DNA of 64,000 nucleotides from Fasciolopsis buskii (lineage: Eukaryota; Platyhelminthes; Trematoda; Plagiorchiida; Fasciolidae), in contig LUCM01005015.1 of assembly GCA_008360955.1 (NCBI GenBank), forward strand, positions 86,533 to 150,532, read 5' to 3'. Each line of letters begins with the position of its first letter. Positions within the stretch are counted from its first letter, which is position 1. Shown piece after piece: positions 1 to 11,223 of this stretch. Below the pieces are notes generated by a model that had not been told where the DNA came from, did no database searches, and was given only the letters and a program-made list of their open reading frames with translations. The position numbers and the translations under genes were made by a program.

Positions 1-1096
1 TCATGCGACTGCCTTAGCAACACTAAAAGTGGCGTTTGTACCCTATCCAGAAGCAACGTTAGTACGAAAACCTAAAGGAGAGGATACGAAAATTTTCTCT
101 CGGGCGGTCAGTAACAGAGCACTTACTCACATCAACAGTAGACAATGAAAAACTACCGTATACATGGAATCACTACTTGCACGACATTCAGTATTGAAAA
201 ATAAAAACAACTACGGGCTACAAAATATGTCAAACTTGTCTTCTCTGGAGCAGTAGAACAAGGTCATCAATATCAGAGGCAAGGTTCGCAACGTCTGTTT
301 TTACGTTGAAGATTCTGAATTACCTCTTGTTTCGCAAAACTAAAACTACCACAGTAAGGAACAAAGACAAGTACTTTATCACAGGTTTGGCTCAAGGACA
401 GAAAAATCAGTTCCAAGTATTTTGCAAGTGGTAACATGTACAATCAATGAACAAAGATAATCCAACTTCCTTTTAACCGGAGCAACGGCAACAAACCCGG
501 TTGTTTATGAGCTAAATCCAACGGGAAGAGCTTAATGGGTAGCAGGTCATCGAAATCGGAGTATCCAGTTTGTGTAACCTTGCAACAGTTGTCTTGAATC
601 CAGATGGTCACTTAGCTCGATATCTTAGCTGTTCAATGAGTAAGCTCCGATGAATTTGCAGGCCGATTTCCCCGAAGGTTGCTACACCCACGTTAGTTGG
701 GACAGTTTCGAAATAACCTGATGGGAACAATTTACACACCTTACCTTGTCCTGTGACACTACTCACGTCACAACAATTATATGGAAGCTAGAACTGACAT
801 GCATTTTGGATCTAGATTCAGGCCGATAGTGACAGGAGGAAATGGTCTCCTGCTTAGTACTAAAAAGGCCGACGTAACATTTCAATAAGAGCGACATTGC
901 TTGTATGGGAGATATCCAGTATCACAAACGGTAGAAGATCAAAGACACTATTTACGTGAACGCTTTTTCTGTTGTATGTGTGAGTAATGATAATAAAATC
1001 CGATTAACTATTCAAGACTTAACAATGAACTTTACAGATATGTACAGGACGAATCGACCGTTCGTGAAAAGAAGAAACAAAATAAGCCAGTTTGTT
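1..1096. other. 3' flank of ARP8, nothing recognised
   Basis: I found no coding homology, repeat or obvious polyadenylation signal here. The 3' UTR of ARP8 must start here on the minus strand, but I could not place its end. Confidence 0.5.
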
Positions 1097-1624
1097 TCAC
1101 CAAAGAAAGGGGGCTTTCTCTCGTAGAGCTCGAGTGCCAAATCGTTTCCATTCCGACCCGGTAATCCACAGATCAGACAACAAGTCTGTGGTTAAGAGAA
1201 GACGTGCCCCAATCCATACAGAGTCAGGTTGATCTAGCTGACCGATAACTTCCACTTGCGAGGAAGTTAAACCGACTGGAGAGACACGTGCCACGAGCTC
1301 CGCGTGCAGCCACTTCTGTAGACAATGACCAGTCAAACCACATGCCCCAGCGCCAACTAAAATAATGCAACCGAGCAGGCGTCGACGCAATTCATCCATG
1401 GGAGAGTTGGAAATGACAGACTGAATCGGCTGGGCTCCATTATTGGTGACTGCCTCTGTGCCCGTGGTGTGCGTAGAAGCAGTGCACGAGGTGGTCATAT
1501 TCACATGTGTCGGCAAACTGGATATGCACTGATGTATGCTCCACCAGATTGCATCTACCAAGGATTCAAACGACTTTCGCGACTCCAAACGAGAAATGCA
1601 GGGTGGATCAACGGTGGGGTTACT
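1097..1624 (-). CDS. ACTR8: ARP8 coding exon 6 (C terminus, residues 572-746)
   Basis: The acceptor TTTTGCGCAG ends at 1625. The exon reads SNPTVDPPCISRLESR, then ESLVDAIWWSIHQCISSL (the helix before the last actin motif), a short Thr/Ser linker, LLGCIILVGAGACGLTG (adenosine motif), VWIGARLLLTTDLL and the terminal EWKRFGTRALREKAPFLW followed by TGA. The final 20 residues are near diagnostic for ARP8. Confidence 0.92.
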   Translation of the reverse strand, partial: SNPTVDPPCISRLESRKSFESLVDAIWWSIHQCISSLPTHVNMTTSCTASTHTTGTEAVTNNGAQPIQSVISNSPMDELRRRLLGCIILVGAGACGLTGHCLQKWLHAELVARVSPVGLTSSQVEVIGQLDQPDSVWIGARLLLTTDLLSDLWITGSEWKRFGTRALREKAPFLW

Positions 1625-4600
1625 CTGCGCAAAACAAAAAGAGGACTCATTTTGAAACAGCCTCATCAATAATTCGAGTTAGTGCAACAATGTGTTGTGA
1701 AGACTGGTATGAATAACTATCAGATTGCATGCCGAAAGAAACAAACACGCGTGGAAATTGTTAGTTTGGTTTATGGTTGATTACGCTCACACTCAACGCG
1801 CGCTTTATCAGCTGATGATTAACAATGCATCTGAATTTCACGAAATTATGATCATCTAATTTGTTTCATTTCATCGGACTGCTGCCAATAGTCAAACGGA
1901 AAAGCTTGAGAAAGCATTCCTTTCTTCTTTCTTTCTTTCGTATTTGGGACCGTTCAGCAGTAGGACGAAATGATCCACTCACAAAAAAATCGATATTAAG
2001 TCAAGTCTCACCTCCGGAATATCAGTCTCGGTGCGCTCTATGTCACCCGGGACTTGTCCGGAATCCGTATTCGCTGCGGGCGCTTCCACTTTGGTATTGC
2101 CTGTGCCTGGCTGCCGTTTCCGTCGTTCCCGAGCGGTCATTGATATGTACAATTCATCAAACGGATCATCGGGTTGACTGAACTCAAGTGACGTGGCCTG
2201 GAATTCTTGAATTCGTTCAGATCGGTGATCGATGGGGAGAGCAGTAAGGGGGATATGAACAAACGGGAGCAAATTGCAGTATATGAGTAAAGTAGGGGGC
2301 ACGGTCACGACACAATTTAGACGAGGCTCATCGGGCCAGTGCAACAGGGCTGAAACTGGAGTCAGAGTGTTCGAATCGGTCACGGAATTATCCGCCACGT
2401 CAGGGGCTATGTGTAACGAGTTTTGAGTTATTGAATCCAAAGCACTTTTGTTAAGAGATGAAAGTAGATCATGCAATGCTTGCACATCCGCGTAACGATG
2501 ATAGTTGAGTGAGTAACTATAGGAATAGGGAAAGAAAACAAAGGTTAACCGGCACTCGTAGAAACAAATTTCACTGCTAATCAAAAGTAAATGGAAAATA
2601 TCCCGCTACAGGAAATAACCGATGGTAAACAGTGCAGCAGGCTTTGAAATCCGTTTTGCAAGACTCATACTGTATGAAACGGAAGATTACTCTTACAAGA
2701 AGGGTTAACCAATGATTTTTCACTACAGATAAGAGAGCCTAATTTGGTAAAAAAAAATTGCACCGGGAAGATTTATTGCGACTAGAGGAAATGAGTATCA
2801 GGAGGGAGTCAGTGAAATCTAAGACGACTATGCCGATGAAAGGGATTCTGAACTTCGGACTGCTCGGAAGAAAATGCCGTTTGGTATCGCTTAGGAACTT
2901 GTTTAGATACATCCAAATGTTTGAAAGCCACTAGTTCAACAAAGGTACCTGAGGACTTCTTGCACAGAACAACTTATGGGTTTCCTTGAAATCAGACCTT
3001 TTCTTTCAGATTAAAGTAGATAAGGCGCATGAAACAAAAGAGGGGAAAAAGAAAATTATTAGTTTTTCAAAGGATAAAAGTCGGCAAAGACAGCTCATCC
3101 AAACCACCGAAAATAACTTCCAGCAATGAACATGCGATTAAGGGCAACAGATGAAAGCAGTAAATTCTACTCACCAAAAGTCTCAAACGCAGACTGCGGA
3201 TACTTGGATGAAAAAACGGGTTCTTTCATGGAGTTTGATCTACGAGACTCCACATTAACGTAAACGACACAGCTTAACTTAAGTTGAAGCATTAAACATG
3301 GTTGGAAAGTCGAAGGGTACAGGACAGACTAAGTAGTCCCCTTGACACTCATGTTGGGGGTTGATTAGACCTGAAACTCAGTCCACGTGAATTTCGAAAG
3401 AAAAAGAAACAGTAGTAGGAAGCTGCAAACGCTATCAATGTCTGTCGGAGGTAGCTAATTTTCCACACGGGCCGGTTTCTTCGGGTCTATTCGCATACCG
3501 ATCCCGGAAAACATATGACCAAGATACGTCACCTGACGCAACCACAGATGGGTCCAAGCATGTTGACTGTGCACTGGTAGACTAGATAACAGGAACAGCC
3601 TTTTGTGTGCAGTTCGACTAACGGTTCTGTGCATGCCAACAAACACTCAACTGAAGCGTCGCCATCTGTGTATGCACTAACTGATTGCAACTCACCTGAA
3701 GCCAAAGATGAGTTCTACCAAGTTACCTCCATTGCTCCGAAGTGTGTTCAACGGACGTTGAGGACGTTGCTGATTTTGACATACAATTTGGCTACTTCAA
3801 GGGGGAGCAACGGCGCGTCGGAGACCGGTTTTTTGTCCCAGCTGATCGCGCCGATAGTAGAGTTCGTCTCATCGAATAATGTTCCACAGACTATTTCTAG
3901 CGAACACCAATAAAAGGCGACCTCCTTCAAGTTCAGTGTTGGACCCAGATTAATCATACTGAGAGCAGATGTGAGAGGAACTTTTGGCGTTTGCACACCG
4001 TTGTCTACTTAGTACTGGTAGAATATGATGAGAAAAATCCCGCAGTAATCTACGGGTTAGACGCAAGGTCCTGGGTCCTAGGATCCAGTATTTAGAACAG
4101 GCACTAAATCATAACAGGTTAAAGTGGTTGGGACTTGCTTTGTGAACAGAACGACTGCCTCGTTGTACGCTGTTCTTCGCGGCAGATAATGGTTGGAAGA
4201 TGAGTCGAGGTGGCCAGTCGATGACATGGAAAAATACGAAAGCACTAACTAGTGGAATGGGCCGTGTAGGTGCAGTTAGATTATCGGGTTGGCGTCCACG
4301 ATATCCCTCTAAGAGCAATTTGGTGACGATATGTGATACGCCTCAGTGCCACATTCAGTGATGTTCTTGCTTTAGAAACTTTTCCTCTTCTGCATTGCTT
4401 CCTCAGCTTAGTATTTTGATGTCGATTCCTCACTATTCCACGTGTTTTTTTCTCTTTGAGCGGAGGGTGCCCTGATGTGGCAATCAAAACTAGAGCATGT
4501 TGTTGCCATATCAGTGGCTGCACAAATTGAACTAAACTAGATCGTCACGTTATTTCAAGACACAGGACCTGATGATTACCATGCTTGCTGGAGGTCATAA

Positions 4601-7600
4601 AGAAATTGCGATAGCGCACACGGTATATCAACACACTGGACAGCATTGAAGAGCAGCAATTAAATTCGAACAATTAACCTGAAAATTTGAAATCCGTTGT
4701 TCAGTCAGTTCAGTTCAGTTTTCATAACCATGTTTTGCTCCTACTACGGAGGACCGAATTTTAGAGAAGGAAAAAAGACTACTGGGAAGGCAGAAACATT
4801 TCGAGTGCAAGGACATTACTGATTGCCACATGTGGCCACATCGTCTAAGGTCTTGAACCACTGTTTGGAGGAATGGTGCGGATCTTCAAATCGGTAGCCT
4901 AAATGGACGTGTTCGGAATAGTCCATTGATAAAAGCGTACATTTTTGCAGTCTCGCGATATGATCACCTCCATCTATCTTGCGGTCCGCATTCCGCTGAG
5001 AGCAGCGCACATCGAGAAAGCCTGCCTCAATTATCTTCACATGAGTGGAGGAAAGGAGGATGCAGGTTAAACGGTCTTCCAAGTTTGACAAATAATTTCT
5101 TATCGGAATTGTTTGCCGTGTAACGACAATCCAAAACAGCCGAGCGATTTGCACTAAAATACTCAACCAACATTTGGAGCCCTGGGGATTTACACTGCTA
5201 ACGATGAATATGGCGAATGAAACCACTGGAAACCTAATCAAACAGTTATCCTATATGACCGCGAGAGACTGGCCGTTAGCTTCCATGGTATCGGCAACGC
5301 CAAGAGATATGTCCTCGTTTCTCGTGCTTATGAGTGAGCACAAAATTTAATTGGGGGCTTTTTCAAAGGTGGATTCACCATTTCTACCCCGAGACGAATG
5401 AGCCTATGGAAGAATAAAATAAGCTTTCATCGACTCCGATATTTCTTTTTTACCTTCAACAAAAAAACACGATTGAAAGTATTAGTAAAATGAGCATAAA
5501 CGAAAACCACAAGCGTACAAAAAAACCACGCCTGATTACAAATCACCTAGTCATGTTTCCGCTTCTTCCCTGATTATAACCCAGTAAGTACAACGATGAA
5601 AAAAGTTTTTGAAGATTGCACAAGCATCAAAAAATCCAGTTCCTTTTTATTAGATGCATCACTCATGAGTGTAGTGGAAAAGGCATGCCCTATAGCCACT
5701 GCCGTTTACCACCCTAACAGAGGGGAGAGAACCGGGAACCGCGACCTTGGAACACGTGAGTTTCCATCAGATCTAGCTTACAAAATTAATTCGGAAACTC
5801 ACACTCCAGGAGCAAAACAGGCAGAAGTGTGACTGTCCCAGCGATCCTTGTGTTCCACGAATAGCATCGAATGGAATATGCGTAACACATTTGCACGACC
5901 CACGGCTATTGTGACGCGCGAATCCGGATTGGAAACTCCGTCTTCCACACAGCACACAGTGGTTTTCTCTTCGCCCAAATCAATAACACAAGCGGTCGGT
6001 AGTCCTACCGAGTAGGTAGCACATACACCAACTTGGTGCACAAACACACGGCCAAAACGCATACGAACGAGTAAGAGGTCAACTAGTTGTCGAACCTCAT
6101 TTCGCCGAAACACATCGCCGATAACCAGAATAACACGATATGATGGGATTGAAGTACGCGTGATTCCGATCTGAAAGTATCAATTGGTAGGGTAATCCAG
6201 GGAGCACATGGTAGTACAATAATGAAGCAGAAAAATGTCAACAAGCTACATATGCCTATACACGAGGGGATTCTCAAGTAGGTTGAAAACCGACTCCTCG
6301 GGCTTTAATTCAAAACGAAAGCGGTAAATGAGAAGCCCTAGGTTCCCGTGGACTCAGAGTTAGACCTTTCCCTTGCCTTATGCCGGAACAACAGTTTTGT
6401 TCTTACCTTACAATACGTTCATCCATTGGCACTTTCATTTTATTACAATTCTACCCTACGAAGAGTTCATAGATGAAGATATGATGAACTGGATCGCATT
6501 GATCACTTTGCTACACCGCAAAATCTCGAAATACTTCTGAGCTCCGAGAGCGCAAACTCGGTCAACCAGTTGATCTTACTCGTGTGACTCATTACAATCC
6601 CAAGAGTTAATTGCGCCCAATACTTTTCGCATTTAGTTGATTCATCGTTCGCGTACGAAATATGGCTATTATAGATGTAAGATGCACAAAGACGAATATG
6701 GGAACATGATATCGAGCAACTTGAGTTCGGACACGATACTAATAGATAGAGGTCAATCGAGGGAGCGGGTGTTCAACCCAAAGACGATAGACTTGTTGAA
6801 ACATGAAATGAATAATCCATGTTGTCCAGTGGGTTACGAGAACAAACAATAAGGTACGCATTACCAGTGAACGAGGACAACACTAGTTCATTCATACATC
6901 CCTAGTAGATCCAAAGATATACTATCGCAACACAGGAAAAAGGTGGATGTGCATGTTTATATAATCTACTGTCACCCACTCACAGTGACGCAGAGGAATG
7001 TGCAACGATAGCATCTACCATCAAGATAGACCAAACCTACTTGTAACCTCTGTGGATGTACCTGCAGATTGTAATCCAGTGAAGCACAAAACATCAAAAG
7101 AGCACAGTAACAAACTGAACTAGGCGTCCCTGCGCCCGACACAATGAGGGAATGCGTAGCCCTTAGATGCACAATAACACAAAGCATGCAGTCTGGCAGA
7201 CCACCAATGCACATTGCCAGTGGAGATACAATACGGGCTTGAGCCTTCAAGTCCCATAGTCGCACAACAAAATGGAACAGACCGGATACCCCTTTGAATG
7301 GAGAGTCGTACCGAAAACAGAACGCGGAATTCGAACGGCTAGCGAGAGACAAGAGACCAACACAGAATGCGGCCGAGTACCTGCTGGTGACTCACCAATA
7401 CGAGTTATAAGTCAAGTGCGCTCTGTTGATTATGTAGTTTTCTGGAGTCACCTTGATCAGCAGGGGAAACAACCAATCACAAAGCGTAGTTCTGTGAATT
7501 TTTTGTGGCCATGTTAAGTTTGAATCGCATACTATTTAAAACAGTCAATTTCAAACTATCCTGAAAGGTATGGGTTGTCAAAAAATAACAACAGAATTAA

Positions 7601-10258
7601 AATCCGCGATTCCAAAAACGTTAGAATTGTCACCATATATAACAAAGCAAAATTATATTCAACTTCTGATCAAGGCAACTACGTGAAATCAGACTTAGAG
7701 ATCCACCGAGGATCAAGATGGGCAAGCGATGCTACGGGAAAGTCTGAAAAAGTTAACATGAGCAGTTGCGGGTTTATTTTGACCATTCTCTAGTACTGTT
7801 ACCCTCTTTCGCTCCGATGCTGACGGTATGTAATTTGCGCCCTTGCTTATGCATTCACATATGAAAACCAAAAATTACATGACCCCTTAGGCATAGAACA
7901 ACAAGCTGATATTGTGGTCTCAGAAAGGGATATGTTAGATTAGGTCGGTTGTCTTCAAGGGAAACGTATCTGCAAAACCCTTTTTGAGTTTATTAGTCTC
8001 GTTTGGCTTCCAGCTCTGACCTCTGGCCATCGCCAGTTTCTCACTAGTACGAACTTCAGAAGCCCTAAGCACTGGTACGTTTCTTGGCATTCAGCCACTT
8101 GGAATGAACAACAAACCCATCTCATGATCGATGGTTACTCAATTAGTCGAACTACACTAAACTAAATTTGTTAGTTATGCATGGAGTTAGAGAACTTCCG
8201 CGTGACAAAAAACTTTCGAAATACTTTCATGGCATGCTTGGAGCACGAGTGTAGTGGTACGCCCGTGGCCTCTAGAGACTACTATAAACGAGGGAAACCA
8301 GAAGCCATCACTCTGAAGCCTGGATTGCCATAGAAATACGTAAGATTCTAACAGGCCAGGCGTGATAACGTGTCGGTCGATAGCGAATTGACGTCTACCA
8401 CTACAGTGATCGGTGGATCTGGGATTCGAATCTCGGACTTTCTTGGAGTGAAAGACGCCTACTTCACTTGATAACCGTCAATCAATCTACTTAACCATCA
8501 CCGATTTAAAGCTGAATATACAGCGATAATAGTAAGGACTCCATCGATTCACGTGTCAACTGGAAACGCGCTCACCCATGCAGTGATTCTGAGAATTGTG
8601 ATGAAGAGAAAGGCGATTGTGAAGAAGCCAACATTTGTTCGCAGTAATCGCTGAATCTTTTGGTACGCTGCTTCAGGAGATCGACTAGTTACAGTTACAC
8701 TTCGCCCCAGCGTTTACAGGATATTTTCGAGCTCTAAATAGTTGGTAGGTTTTCGATCGCTATAAACCTTCGTTTTAAACAGATCCGTAGTTTTTCCTGA
8801 GTTCCAAATCGAGAACCTAGACAGCCACGGAATAGACCGTATCCTGCTGGGGCTCTTGTAGGCTTTAACTGCTTGCAACCGATGGGAAGGTGCATCGTGA
8901 ACGCCGAACTGGCAATCCGAATTAACCTATCAGAATGAATTTACTAAACGTGGGTCTCATCCGTTATTATTGCACCGAATTTTGCATAAACTGCATACAG
9001 GTCGTGTACCATCGGAACCAATGTGAAAGACGAAAACGATGGTGGAGGAAAAGGAAAAAAAGAAGTAATGTGTATAGTTCGCCACATGAAGGCTTCCTTA
9101 TCTTCCACCTCCACATCATCGGCTATCCGTGATTACCAAAGATGGCCAAGTCGAAGTATAAGTTTGACTTAGCTGATTTTACCCGCGGTCTTTAACTACA
9201 CGATAACAAGGCAGTTGGACGGTCTGAGGACCACGTAACCCACAGGGGACCGGTGACTGGTTGTTAAGTTCATAGATCGTTCGGGCGAGACTTGATATCC
9301 TGGGTGTCCAGTATACACCTTTCCGCCACAGGTGCCGGTGAACATATAGCCGTATGCTTCGAACACCGCCCGTGGTTGGTTTGGAATCATGAATTAGCTA
9401 TTTCTTCTAGATTGGCAGAGAAAGACCAGTCAAATCGTTGGGAAGCGCCGGGCGTTGACTCAAATATTTCAATTTAGTGAAAACTAATCGACTTTTTGTA
9501 TACGTAAAGATACTACCCGATACACAAACCTGGTGAAACGCAAAAACCCAAGGCTTCGAAATGACTAAGTCCTGTACGAGAGCTTTACAGCTATAAGATC
9601 CCAAGTGCATCAAAAACATGACTGCATTGAGATTCGCGTTGTTAGAGATACCTGCAGTTTGTCTGGGTAACCGATTCAGGAGTGAACTAAAGTGAAAGGT
9701 CACCACAGATGTCACGGAAATAGAGTTGGTGAAAAGCTCACAATAACTCACATGCTTATCCAGTGCCGCCGTCCAAATGTCCTCCAAATCTTGAATCACA
9801 GCGGAGCAGTTTGCCGAATCATTCAGGAAACCATTTTTAAATGGCCAGCGAAACAGATAATTCGGATGATTAGAAACTTCTAGCGCATCCTCCAAAACAT
9901 ATACATCAGACGAACGGGCATCATTTTCGACAGTGAACACTTCATTCTTCATCCTGAAATTCGGGCTTGACAACTGCGCCTGTGGAACTGAGAAAACCGG
10001 TGACAAATCGTCGGGGGACTGCATCGAAAATACATTGCCCAAGGCAGCAAGAAGGCTGGAATTTGAATTCGCTACACCCTCTTTCAGCTGATTACCAGAT
10101 ATTAGAGGTTCGGAATCACAGACCTTACAGCGAATTTTGCGAGCAATACAATGAGCCAAACGTTTTGGATTCGGTTCGGAAGCTCTCCCGATTTTCAAGA
10201 AATGTGATCCAGGCTCAATGATAATGGTGCTTTCCGAAGGACTAGTTTGGTTTCTCAT
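1097..10258 (-). CDS. ACTR8: Actin-related protein 8 (ARP8), six coding exons
   Basis: ARP8 is a nuclear actin-fold subunit of the INO80 ATP-dependent chromatin remodeller, where with actin and other Arps it binds the helicase scaffold and extranucleosomal DNA. Six minus-strand exons join in phase: 10258-9752, 6170-5859, 5034-4820, 3958-3785, 2516-2012 and 1624-1097 (stop TGA at 1099-1097). They total 2241 bases, about 746 residues against 624 in human. Visible landmarks in order: a first actin phosphate loop equivalent (IIIEPGSHFLKIGRA, about residues 11-25), RWPFKNG, VFVHQVGVCATYSVG, the second nucleotide loop CVIDLGEEKTTVCCVEDG, a long low-conservation insertion (exon 5), the adenosine-site motif ILVGAGACGLTG, and the family ending EWKRFGTRALREKAPFLW. 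Most junctions have good GT/AG signals; only the exon 2 donor is weak. The start is the ATG at 10258, but an acceptor-like site 2 bases before it leaves the true N terminus open. The family call is strong; exact exon ends are inferred from phase and alignment from memory. Confidence 0.93.
2012..2516 (-). CDS. ACTR8: ARP8 coding exon 5 (residues 404-571), variable insertion
   Basis: The acceptor CTATAG is at 2517-2522 and the donor GTGAGA at 2011-2006. The exon encodes HRYADVQALHDLLSSL, a Ser/Thr/Asn-rich stretch, a hydrophobic segment around TVPPTLLIYCNLLPFVHIP, and a charged stretch with the basic cluster ARERRKRQPG (possible nuclear localisation signal). It falls where ARP8 proteins carry a long poorly conserved insertion between the actin motifs, and is longer here than in human. 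Confidence 0.8.
3455..3560 (-). mobile_element. Ty3/gypsy retrotransposon reverse-transcriptase fragment
   Basis: A short minus-strand reading in ARP8 intron 4 gives VTYLGHMFSGIGM followed by DPKKPARVEN. This is the stretch of Ty3/gypsy (Metaviridae-type LTR element) reverse transcriptase just after the catalytic palm, normally of the form YLGH...G...DP.K...I. Only about 35 residues are recognisable; a stop follows at once and there is no sign of LTRs or other domains. It is a dead fragment. Confidence 0.7.
3655..3765 (+). mobile_element. LINE endonuclease fragment in ARP8 intron 4
   Basis: The plus strand reads VYALTDCNSPEAKDEFYQ, matching the (S)AYAPTDC.SPEAKDEFY segment of the apurinic-type endonuclease of flatworm non-LTR retrotransposons. 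Neither the upstream catalytic Glu region nor the later GDFNAQ motif is present. It is on the opposite strand to the Ty3/gypsy fragment 100 bases away and ends about 20 bases from the exon 4 donor. Confidence 0.65.
3785..3958 (-). CDS. ACTR8: ARP8 coding exon 4 (residues 345-403)
   Basis: The acceptor has a good pyrimidine tract (AG at 3960-3959). The encoded NLKEVAFYWCSLEIVCG corresponds to the MALFYPATFGIVGQ segment of ARP8. The donor GTATGT (3784-3779) gives phase 2, which fits exon 5. If the exon continued past this donor it would meet an in-frame stop about 50 bases on. Confidence 0.72.
4820..5034 (-). CDS. ACTR8: ARP8 coding exon 3 (residues 274-345)
   Basis: It starts after a pyrimidine-rich acceptor (AG at 5036-5035) with IIEAGFLDVRCSQ, aligned to the AGFPYREC region of vertebrate ARP8. 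It continues as a divergent stretch ending DDVATCGN. The donor GTAATG at 4819-4814 leaves two bases (CA) that join the first base of exon 4 to make a His codon. Similarity here is modest, so this exon rests mainly on position, phase and splice signals. Confidence 0.72.
5859..6170 (-). CDS. ACTR8: ARP8 coding exon 2 (residues 170-273)
   Basis: The acceptor is TTTCAG at 6171-6176, directly before ATC. The exon reads IGITRTSIPSYRVILVIGDV, then the helix region RQLVDLLLVRMRFGRVFVHQ, VCATYSVG, and the nucleotide loop VIDLGEEKTTVCCVEDGVS. This is the best conserved part of the protein. The donor I chose (GTGGAA, 5858-5853) is poor; it is supported because phase 0 joins exon 3 where the vertebrate protein continues. 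A later GTGAGT at about 5805-5800 would add some 18 residues without family counterpart. Confidence 0.85.
8413..8510 (-). repeat. Degenerate tRNA-derived SINE-like element in ARP8 intron 1
   Basis: On the minus strand GGTGATGGTTAAGTAG (A-box-like, 8502-8487) is followed about 65 bases on by GAGATTCGAATCCC (B-box-like, 8434-8421). The B box is near the tRNA consensus GGTTCGAATCC. There is no foldable full tRNA cloverleaf, so this is a tRNA-derived element or pseudogene, not a tRNA gene. Confidence 0.45.
9752..10258 (-). CDS. ACTR8: ARP8 coding exon 1 (residues 1-169)
   Basis: It encodes the N-terminal actin subdomain: IIIEPGSHFLKIGRASE, then HCIARK, and RWPFKNGFLND followed by IQDLEDIWTAALDKH. 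It ends exactly after the His codon at 9752 with a strong donor GTGAGT (9751-9746). Reading on past it gives non-homologous sequence, which marks the exon end. Compared with vertebrate ARP8, the roughly 45-residue extension before the first actin motif is nearly absent. Confidence 0.9.
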
Positions 10259-10290
10259 CGCTGATTTTAGGAAGAAAAAAAAATCATCTA
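10259..10290 (-). promoter_or_regulatory. Splice-acceptor-like site just upstream of the ARP8 start codon
   Basis: On the minus strand a run of nine T, then CTTCC, AAAATCAG and CG precede the ATG. The AG is at 10262-10261, two bases before the start codon. This is the layout of a 3' splice site, either of a 5'-UTR or coding intron, or of a trans-splicing acceptor as used by many flatworm mRNAs. Which of these applies cannot be settled from the window. Confidence 0.5.
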
Positions 10291-10384
10291 TCGAAAATGG
10301 AAACTGGAACTTCGGAACTCAGCAGGGCATCGCAAAAAAGTGGCAAAACCATTAAAAATGAAGAAGGGAAACAACGTAGATCTG

Positions 10385-10800
10385 GCTTGATATTACACTG
10401 AATTTGAATGGTCGTGTGTACTGTGCTGCAGTGCGCTCAGTCCTGTTATACGGTTGCGAGACATGGAGTAACGGGTGGGAGATATTCGTCGGTTAGAGAT
10501 TCTCGACCACCGATGTCTACGCAGTATGGTTGAGATTGGATAGGGTGACCGGGTGGGTAATGTGTAGGTCAGGAAATCTCATACCAGGTGCCAGCTCTGA
10601 GAATACCTTATCTCAGCTTATGCAACTTGATAGATTACGCTGGTCGGGCAACGTGTTGCGTATGACGAACACTCGTCTACCATATCGTGCCCTATTTTGG
10701 GTTCCTCCTAAGGAATGGAAGAAACCGAATAGATTTCAACAGATGATGACAACGTGGGATGAGAAAATGTACAGCGAACTTAGGTAACTAGTCGTTTCGA
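10385..10800 (+). mobile_element. LINE reverse transcriptase C-terminal fragment
   Basis: It reads LNLNGRVYCAAVRSVLLYGCETW (given here as one region of the RT tail), then after a frameshift DRVTGWV, GASSENTLSQLMQLDRLRW, GNVLRMTNTRLPYRALF and PPKEWKKPN. This is the conserved tail of the LINE polyprotein common in flatworm genomes, between the RT domain and the 3' end. At least one frameshift and stops make it non-functional. It lies about 130 bases from the ARP8 start, on the opposite strand. Confidence 0.85.
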
Positions 10801-11223
10801 CTGAACTAGATTAGTTCACCGAAATAATACTCTCACGCGACAATAGAGCTATCCAAGCAACAATGCCCGGCAAAGATCAAAGAAATTCGTTGCTACCTTT
10901 CAAGTAGAAGCACTGATATAGCTCGTCATCACGAGAGTCGAGCACTAATTTCAAGTCGCAGGCAGACTACGATCGAAATAGGGCCAGGCGTGCGTTGACG
11001 CTTTATATCTGATTGAAGAGTAAATATTTGTCGATGCAAAATCGACCCTAGAAACGAAAATACACGAGTGACTAGTTCGAGTGTCGCAATCTACAAGTGA
11101 TGGCATAACGGTGATCACTATCGAACCGAAATTGTAACTACTTAGCGAACTAATCCCCGATGAATTTCTACCAGTCACACGTGTACCCTTCTTGGTAGTT
11201 GGATACCAAATACAGTGACTCAC

